Assembly (NCBI GenBank): GCA_007124105.1 | Contig: SLFT01000025.1 | Span: 1 to 10,375, forward strand | Source: Candidatus Hydrogenedentota bacterium | GTDB taxonomy: Bacteria > Hydrogenedentota > Hydrogenedentia > Hydrogenedentales > CAITNO01 | Length of the DNA: 10,375 bases | Direction: 5' to 3' | In this document: one piece after another, positions 6,206 through 10,375 of the stretch | Position numbering within the stretch: position 1 is the stretch's first letter | Layout of the letters: each line of letters opens with the position of its first letter | Translations under genes and position numbers: made by a program | Notes under the pieces: model-generated | The model's input: only the letters and a program-made list of their open reading frames with translations | What the model was told of the DNA's origin: nothing | Database searches by the model: none

Positions 6206-8086
6206 TTAAATTTTGGTTGCGTCTGGCGGCGAGTCGTCCAAGTGGGCGCGCAACGTCTTTCTCAGTGTCTGCATGGAGTATGGCTTGTGTAAAGCGCCCA
6301 ACAACCCTTTGTTCTCGAATCGCTCTTCGATTTCCTGCATACTGAAGCCGCTGGCGATGATTACTCTTACATTCTTGTCGTGCCTCTTCAACTCATGAAA
6401 TGTTTCCTCGCCATCCATGTCCGGCATGGTGAGGTCCAGCACCACCGCTTCAATTTCCGCGCTCCGTTTTTTGAAAATATCAATAGCCGCCATGCCGTTG
6501 GCTGCGGTTATCACATCAAATCCGAGGCGCTCAAGCATTTTGCCCGCAACCAGGCGCAGTTCGTCTTCGTCGTCCACCAACAGGATCAGGCCGCTTCCTT
6601 TCCATGTGTCCAGCGCTTCCGGCGCCATGAACGTGGTGGAGTGCGACTCTCTCCTGGCTGCCGGCAAATATACCTCGAAGGTGGTTCCCACGCCCTTGCG
6701 GCTTCGCACTACCAGCGCGCCTTTATGGCCGCGTACGATGCCCAGTACGGCGGACATGCCCAAGCCGCGTCCGGTAGCCTTGGTGGTATAGAATGGATCG
6801 AAGATACGTTCCTTCGTCTCTTTGTCCATGCCGCAGCCGGTATCCGCGACCTTGATGCAGATATACTGTCCTCGCGGCATATCCTCCGCCAGATATCCGT
6901 CGCTGGGCACATCGTCAGATGTTTCAATAATGCTGCCGGTAACGGTAATGACGCCTTTGCGCGAGTCAATAGCATCGGAGGCATTGGTAATAAGATTCAT
7001 CATTACCTGATTGATTTGTGATGCGTCGCCGAGCACGGGCGGCAGTCCCTCGGGCAATTCAATGTTGAGCATCACCTTCTTGGAGATAGACGTTTTCAAC
7101 AGATCAAGCATTTCGACAATGAGTTCCTGCAGCCGTATTTTTTTGATCTCGAAAGCGCCGCGCCCGGAGTAGGCGAGCAATTGCCGGCACAAGTCGGCGG
7201 CGCGTTGCGATGCATGTTGTATTTTCAGGACATTGTCGCGGGCAGGCGCGCTCCGCTCAAGTTCAAGCATGGCGAGTTCGGAATGGCCGTATATCGCCAT
7301 GAGCAGATTATTAAAATCATGGGCAATGCCGCCGGATAACACGCCGATGCTTTTCAATTTTTGCGCATGTTGTACCTGATGTTCCAGGGATAATCGCGTC
7401 TCCTCGGCTTCCACGCTTGTGGTAACATCCCAGAGAAAACCGGTAAGCCAGAGCGTTTCGCCTTGCGCGTCACAGACGCCGCGGCCCTTATCCTGCACAT
7501 ACACAACACTGCCGTCAGCGCGGCGCAACCGATAACGCACATCATAGGGTTCGTTGTGCGACACTTTTTTTTGACGCCCATACCAGATAGAGACATCATT
7601 GTCATGGATGATGCTGGCGTAGCTGCGCGTCTGGTTGTTGATGAAATCTTCGGCTGGATAACCGGTGAGCGCTTCAATGCCGTCGCTCACATACAGCATG
7701 GCGTAGTCTGTATCCGCCTTGCTGCGATAAACCGCGCCCGGCAAGTTTTCGACCATGGTGCGGAATGTAAACTCACTCTCTCGCAATGCCTGGTTGGTAC
7801 GCTCCAGGGATTCGATAAAGTAATTCAAGACAAAGACGCTGGCAAGCAACAAAAGCGATAGGGTAAGCAAGGAACCCAATTCCGCGGTCAGTTGCTCAGA
7901 GGTGTAGATATTTTCCTGCATGGCGGCAAGCAGCAGGATGCTGCGACGCAGGCCGATACCCACACAGATGAACACCACGAGCATCCAGGCGCGGCTGCGC
8001 CCCTTGCGCCAGAACAACCGCGCGGCCAACAGCCCCGCTGAAATTTGGAGTGCGAAGACTAGTGCTAACACCGAACTCGCAATCAC
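6206..8086 (-). CDS. Membrane hybrid sensor histidine kinase (PAS-HisKA-HATPase-REC)
   Basis: This 626-residue sensor kinase autophosphorylates on His and passes phosphate to its own receiver. Residues about 2-22, 33-54 and 70-92 are hydrophobic membrane segments, the second interrupted by RR at 47-48, with little extracytoplasmic sequence. A PAS domain follows (about 108-221, FRTMVENLPGAVYRS to WDVT). HisKA has GGIAHDFNNLL with phospho-acceptor H256. The ATPase shows the N-box (N364, N368), DTGCGM with D415, the FDPFYTTK F-box (429-436) and GRGLGMS (439-445). A short linker leads to the receiver: LLVDDEDE with D505 and D506, phospho-acceptor D551 in VVLDLTMPDMDG, S579 and K601. All catalytic residues are present. 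There is no Hpt domain, no DNA-binding output and no adjacent response regulator, so its partner is elsewhere. The start is a GTG with an excellent Shine-Dalgarno; the frame continues upstream to a TTG at 8143 that is less credible. Confidence 0.93.
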   Translation of the reverse strand: MIASSVLALVFALQISAGLLAARLFWRKGRSRAWMLVVFICVGIGLRRSILLLAAMQENIYTSEQLTAELGSLLTLSLLLLASVFVLNYFIESLERTNQALRESEFTFRTMVENLPGAVYRSKADTDYAMLYVSDGIEALTGYPAEDFINNQTRSYASIIHDNDVSIWYGRQKKVSHNEPYDVRYRLRRADGSVVYVQDKGRGVCDAQGETLWLTGFLWDVTTSVEAEETRLSLEHQVQHAQKLKSIGVLSGGIAHDFNNLLMAIYGHSELAMLELERSAPARDNVLKIQHASQRAADLCRQLLAYSGRGAFEIKKIRLQELIVEMLDLLKTSISKKVMLNIELPEGLPPVLGDASQINQVMMNLITNASDAIDSRKGVITVTGSIIETSDDVPSDGYLAEDMPRGQYICIKVADTGCGMDKETKERIFDPFYTTKATGRGLGMSAVLGIVRGHKGALVVRSRKGVGTTFEVYLPAARRESHSTTFMAPEALDTWKGSGLILLVDDEDELRLVAGKMLERLGFDVITAANGMAAIDIFKKRSAEIEAVVLDLTMPDMDGEETFHELKRHDKNVRVIIASGFSMQEIEERFENKGLLGALHKPYSMQTLRKTLRAHLDDSPPDATKI

Positions 8087-8091
8087 ATATT

Positions 8092-8100
8092 CCTCCTTTT
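8092..8100 (-). promoter_or_regulatory. Ribosome-binding site that fixes the GTG start of the kinase
   Basis: AAAAGGAGG on the minus strand (complement of 8092-8100) ends five bases before the GTG at 8086. The protein then begins directly with its first membrane segment, as is common for such sensors. Confidence 0.65.
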
Positions 8101-8180
8101 CCAGGGATGCCGCTAAAGGCGCATGTTTGCTTTTATGAAACAAACCCTCCAGGCTCTATTACCGCCATCCCGACAACACA

Positions 8181-8219
8181 CTGTTACAAACAGGATATGT
8201 CTATATACTCTTGCGTAAA
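8181..8219 (-). promoter_or_regulatory. Candidate promoter of the kinase gene with an inverted repeat at the start point
   Basis: On the minus strand TTTACG (complement of 8214-8219) and TATCCT (complement of 8192-8197) are 16 bases apart, each 4 of 6 to consensus. The inverted repeat CTGTT-ACA-AACAG (8181-8193) overlaps the end of the -10 box and the expected start point, where a repressor could bind. An alternative -35 box, TTGACT, lies further upstream near 8245-8250 but lacks a well-spaced -10. The rest of 8101-8335 shows no gene. Confidence 0.3.
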
Positions 8220-8335
8220 ACTAGAATACATTATTTTCGCAGTCAATGCAACTTCGAGGCATCGTTACGCGCGTCATTAAGCCGTAGCGGCCGGTAGCGT
8301 CCGTGCTCTTGGCGAAATCCGGTGGAATATCCGGG

Positions 8336-9181
8336 CTAATACCCAAACGGGCCAGGGGCAAATCCGTCCTCGGAACCCTGCTTGACGTGATAAACGCCGT
8401 AGGGCGCGTTATGCATCTGGATCACGCGCAACAACTCGGACAGATTCACACGCCAGTCTTGTGGGCTGTAATCGGCGTCGTGGGGCGCGCAGCTACGATC
8501 GCCCACGCCGGGCGCATAGTCGCTATCCTCACAATGGTATTCATTGGCTTTGTACAGGTCAATAACATGTATCAGCTCAGGCAGACTGATGCTCCAGTCC
8601 TCCGACGTGTCCGCGCTATGTTTACGGGGGGCGTCCATTATGAGAACAGCGCCACTGTGCGTTTGCACCGTGGTATATGCGGCGGCGCTGTCCGCGCCGT
8701 GTACGGCTTCGCTGTGAATGGGAAACGTGTTGCCCGGTTGCGCCTCGGGACTCACGCGCAGCAGCAAATGGCATAATGTGCCGGTGGGAATAGGGTTCGC
8801 GCCGCCAAATATTGCGAGGGAGACGCTGTAATTACCCGGTTCGCAGTCAAGCATTTTCCCGTTTTCCGCCAGAAACGGTGTGGCCAGTGCGCCCGGCTTT
8901 TCAAAGGCCAAAGCGGGGCTGGATACCTGCATCACCAGTGTTGCGGGCGCTACTTCGTCGGGGGCTGCATAGTACAGCGGCAAGAACACAATAGCGCCGG
9001 CGGGGGCGCTGACTTGGGCAATGTCGAGGGTTGCTTGCGCGAAGGCGGCGGTAGAAAGCGCGTACAACGCCACGACAATGGAGAGCGTATTAACAAGGTG
9101 TGCGAATGTCCACTGCCGAGAGCGTCGGCGGTCGAACCCTTTGTCGGCATGGCATTGGCGTGTCGTTGTATTTCGTTTCAT
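8336..9181 (-). CDS. Secreted cohesin-like protein with two dockerin/EF-hand-like repeats
   Basis: The 281-residue product has a long basic n-region, a hydrophobic core (about 29-47) and a likely signal peptidase I cleavage after AFA at residue 48. Residues about 50-183 form a beta-rich domain resembling cohesin domains: ATLDIAQVSAPAGAIVFLPL, then IFGGANPIPTGTLCHL at 124-139. The C-terminus holds two copies of a D-x-S-x-DW-x-I-x-L-x-EL module. Loop 1 (D191-E202, DTSEDWSISLPE) fits an EF-hand calcium loop at positions 1, 3, 5, 8 and 12. Loop 2 (D237-E249) has one extra residue. Between them lies YHCEDSDYAPGVGDRSC, and the protein ends EDGFAPGPFGY. This layout recalls modules at the ends of secreted proteins of Hydrogenedentes-like bacteria (from memory). 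The adjacent gene encodes a paralogue of the N-terminal half. The ribosome site is weak (AAGGTG about 12 bases upstream). Role: probably extracellular or surface protein-protein assembly; no enzymatic domain seen. Confidence 0.85.
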   Translation of the reverse strand: MKRNTTTRQCHADKGFDRRRSRQWTFAHLVNTLSIVVALYALSTAAFAQATLDIAQVSAPAGAIVFLPLYYAAPDEVAPATLVMQVSSPALAFEKPGALATPFLAENGKMLDCEPGNYSVSLAIFGGANPIPTGTLCHLLLRVSPEAQPGNTFPIHSEAVHGADSAAAYTTVQTHSGAVLIMDAPRKHSADTSEDWSISLPELIHVIDLYKANEYHCEDSDYAPGVGDRSCAPHDADYSPQDWRVNLSELLRVIQMHNAPYGVYHVKQGSEDGFAPGPFGY

Positions 9182-9285
9182 AGCGATTTATATACACCTT
9201 CGTTTGCCAGTAAGTATATCAAGACTTATCCAAGCAAAAGGCCCGGTCATTCGCTTATGGCGTCGGACTATTGCCCAGCAGTTGT

Positions 9286-9320
9286 CCCGGTGGGTTCCGC
9301 TTCGCTTTGCCCACCCTACA
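9286..9320. repeat. Likely interspersed palindromic repeat with GGTGGG/CCCACC ends
   Basis: GGTGGG (9289-9294) and CCCACC (9310-9315) form a six-base stem around TTCCGCTTCGCTTTG, followed by CTACA. Strings of the type GGTGGGTTCCGCTTCGCTTT, and their chance translation WVPLRFAHPT, are in my memory very common dispersed sequences in many bacterial genomes. It occupies the 164-base gap between the two paralogous secreted-protein genes, downstream of one and upstream of the other. No T-run follows on either strand. Only one copy is seen in this window. Confidence 0.5.
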
Positions 9321-9345
9321 GACCACTATTGGTAAACAGCTAATT

Positions 9346-10275
9346 CTATTTGCGACGGCGCAACGCCATTGCGCCGCCAAACGCTGACGCCAGGGCAAAT
9401 GCGGCCAGTGCGAGTCCGCCCGTTGGTACTGGCGGTACGTATGTGGCCGTTGCGGCGGCGTCAACGGTGGTTTCGTCGTCGGAGACTTCCACCTTGTAGA
9501 GGCCCGCAAGCGGGGCGGAAAAGGGCGAGAAAATCAGCGTATCGGTGCGCGTGCCGGAAAAGGGGCTTGCCGAAAACTCGACCAGCTGCGCCCAGGATTC
9601 GTCTTCTTTGAGGCGGAACCACTGAATTGATAGTTCGCCCGTACCGCCGGCGATAGCGGCGGGCCATTCGGCTACCTGGCCGCCTTCCAGTTCGATGTCC
9701 ATCAGCGTCACCTGCAAGTCGCCGTCCTGCGTATAGATGTACCCGTCGTTCACTTGTATTGCGGCAGACTTGGCGTCGCTGTCCGCGCCATTTGTTCCGT
9801 TGTCCGTAATGGGCAGCGTGGATTCGAGCGGCGTTTCGGAGTCTACAGAAAGATGAAGATGACACAACGTGCCGCTCGGTATAAGCGTTGCGCCGCCAAA
9901 TATGACCATGTCAATGCCGCCAGGGTACAGTTCATACTCCAGTGTTTTGTTGTTATCCGCCAGAAGCGACGTGGGAACAATTTCGATCGCTTCCAGATAC
10001 GTCGTCGAATAGGACAGCCTTATTACCAGGGTTGCGGGGGATTGCGCGCCGGATGCGCTATAGGATACCGGCAACATGATCGCTGCGCCGGGAGGCGTAT
10101 TAAACTGGGCAATGGTTACAGTTGCGGCGAAAACCGAAAACGAACACGCGCAAAGGGCCAGAGCAACGAGCATCTGCCACGACCAGCGTTGTGATGTTTC
10201 GTTGGGAGCAGATGGCCTATCTATTCTCGCTTTTGATTTCATCATTTTTCTTAAACATTTTTTGTCTTCCCCCAT
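9346..10275 (-). CDS. Secreted cohesin-like and Ig-like protein with CTERM sorting tail
   Basis: The 309-residue product has a basic leader, a hydrophobic segment (about 34-49) and likely cleavage after VFA at residue 50. Residues about 51-182 form a cohesin-like domain clearly paralogous to the neighbouring gene: ATVTIAQFNTPPGAAIMLPV, then IFGGATLIPSGTLCHL at 125-140. An Ig-like domain follows (about 189-280), with IQWFRLKEDESW and GLYKVEVSDDETTVD. The end is a tripartite sorting signal: PVPTGG (283-288), a hydrophobic helix (about 289-305) and RRRK at the terminus. This resembles PEP-CTERM/IPTL-CTERM tails that are processed by exosortase-type enzymes. The start is uncertain. ATG at 10275 is chosen; a GTG is one codon upstream and an ATG pair lies ten codons in (10245). 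TATACT (complement of 10283-10288) is a possible -10 box very near, which would favour the 10245 start. The signal core also contains LCAC, but this is a poor lipobox. Role: probably a cell-surface structural or binding protein. Confidence 0.85.
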   Translation of the reverse strand: MGEDKKCLRKMMKSKARIDRPSAPNETSQRWSWQMLVALALCACSFSVFAATVTIAQFNTPPGAAIMLPVSYSASGAQSPATLVIRLSYSTTYLEAIEIVPTSLLADNNKTLEYELYPGGIDMVIFGGATLIPSGTLCHLHLSVDSETPLESTLPITDNGTNGADSDAKSAAIQVNDGYIYTQDGDLQVTLMDIELEGGQVAEWPAAIAGGTGELSIQWFRLKEDESWAQLVEFSASPFSGTRTDTLIFSPFSAPLAGLYKVEVSDDETTVDAAATATYVPPVPTGGLALAAFALASAFGGAMALRRRK

Positions 10276-10334
10276 CACATCAAGTATACCATGATTGTTG
10301 TGCTGAAGGCGTACCTTAGTTTGCTGCCGTCTGA

Positions 10335-10375
10335 TTACAGGAAATCGTTGACAGCCGTTTCGAGCGCGTTGATGA
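10335..10375 (-). CDS. Possible C-terminal end of an upstream gene (partial)
   Basis: Reading in from the right edge on the minus strand, one frame gives INALETAVNDFL and then TAA (complement of 10335-10337). The sequence has protein-like composition and the codon choice of the neighbours. Only twelve codons are visible, so neither family nor reality of the gene can be established. If real, it ends about 60 bases before the CTERM-protein gene on the same strand. Confidence 0.3.
   Translation of the reverse strand, partial: INALETAVNDFL

Noticed and set aside
6380..7021. Plus-strand reading frame of 213 codons over the kinase gene
   Set aside because: It is antisense to the receiver and ATPase motifs, which are intact on the minus strand.
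8087..8143. TTG start 19 codons upstream for the kinase
   Set aside because: A purine-rich site lies only one base from that TTG, whereas the GTG at 8086 has AAGGAGG at ideal spacing and begins directly with a membrane segment.
8303..8776. Plus-strand reading frame of 157 codons over the dockerin-like gene
   Set aside because: It is antisense to the EF-hand-like repeats and has no ribosome site or family features.
10135..10160. Lipobox (LCAC) in the signal peptide of the CTERM protein
   Set aside because: Cys at the -2 position is atypical, a good signal peptidase I site (VFA) follows, and the C-terminal sorting tail already explains surface attachment.
1..10375. CRISPR arrays, tRNA or rRNA genes, transposases, phage or defence genes
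   Set aside because: No regularly spaced direct repeats, no tRNA-like CCA-ended clover sequences and no recombinase or defence motifs were seen on either strand.

Overview
The window looks like chromosomal DNA from a free-living, moderately GC-rich bacterium with Gram-negative features: Shine-Dalgarno starts including GTG, sigma70-like promoters, a lipoprotein signal, and a C-terminal PEP-CTERM-like sorting tail. The dockerin-like DW-x-I-x-L-x-E-L repeat next to cohesin-like, Ig-like and CTERM-tailed secreted proteins recalls, from memory, Candidatus Hydrogenedentes and other PVC-adjacent or uncultured lineages. That assignment is inference. I see no phage, transposase, CRISPR, tRNA or rRNA.

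Region 1 (about 31-1570, plus strand) is a probable three-gene unit behind a TATAAT promoter. It holds a 36-residue lysine-rich small protein, a DnaQ/RNase T-type DEDDh 3'-5' exonuclease, and an O6-alkylguanine-DNA alkyltransferase (Ogt/MGMT). The theme is DNA repair. Both the small protein (QLSLM) and the C-terminus of the exonuclease (QGMLF) carry pentapeptides resembling sliding-clamp-binding motifs.

Region 2 (1710-3113, minus strand) encodes an FMN nitroreductase downstream of a secreted lipoprotein that resembles DUF4097-type beta-helical proteins. The pair is probably read from a very good promoter (TTGACT, 17-base spacer, TATAAT). It converges on region 1 and diverges from region 3.

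Region 3 (3114-6156, plus strand) is a palindrome-rich leader followed by a large cytoplasmic GH38 alpha-mannosidase homologue. The family nucleophile Asp appears to be Phe in this protein, while the other zinc-ligand positions are kept. A hairpin with a T-rich tail follows the gene.

Region 4 (6206-8219, minus strand) is a membrane-anchored hybrid histidine kinase (three membrane segments, PAS, HisKA, HATPase, receiver). It is best started at a GTG with a strong Shine-Dalgarno.

Region 5 (8336-10275, minus strand) has two tandem paralogous secreted proteins that share a cohesin-like N-terminal domain. Their C-termini differ: one ends in a pair of EF-hand/dockerin-like repeats, the other in an Ig-like domain plus a VPTGG/transmembrane/RRRK sorting tail. 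A widespread-looking palindromic repeat lies between them. The right edge probably holds the last codons of another minus-strand gene.

No single described multi-gene system spans the window. The points most worth following are the nucleophile-substituted GH38, the small protein and exonuclease with clamp-like motifs, and the paralogous cohesin-like pair with alternative attachment modules.
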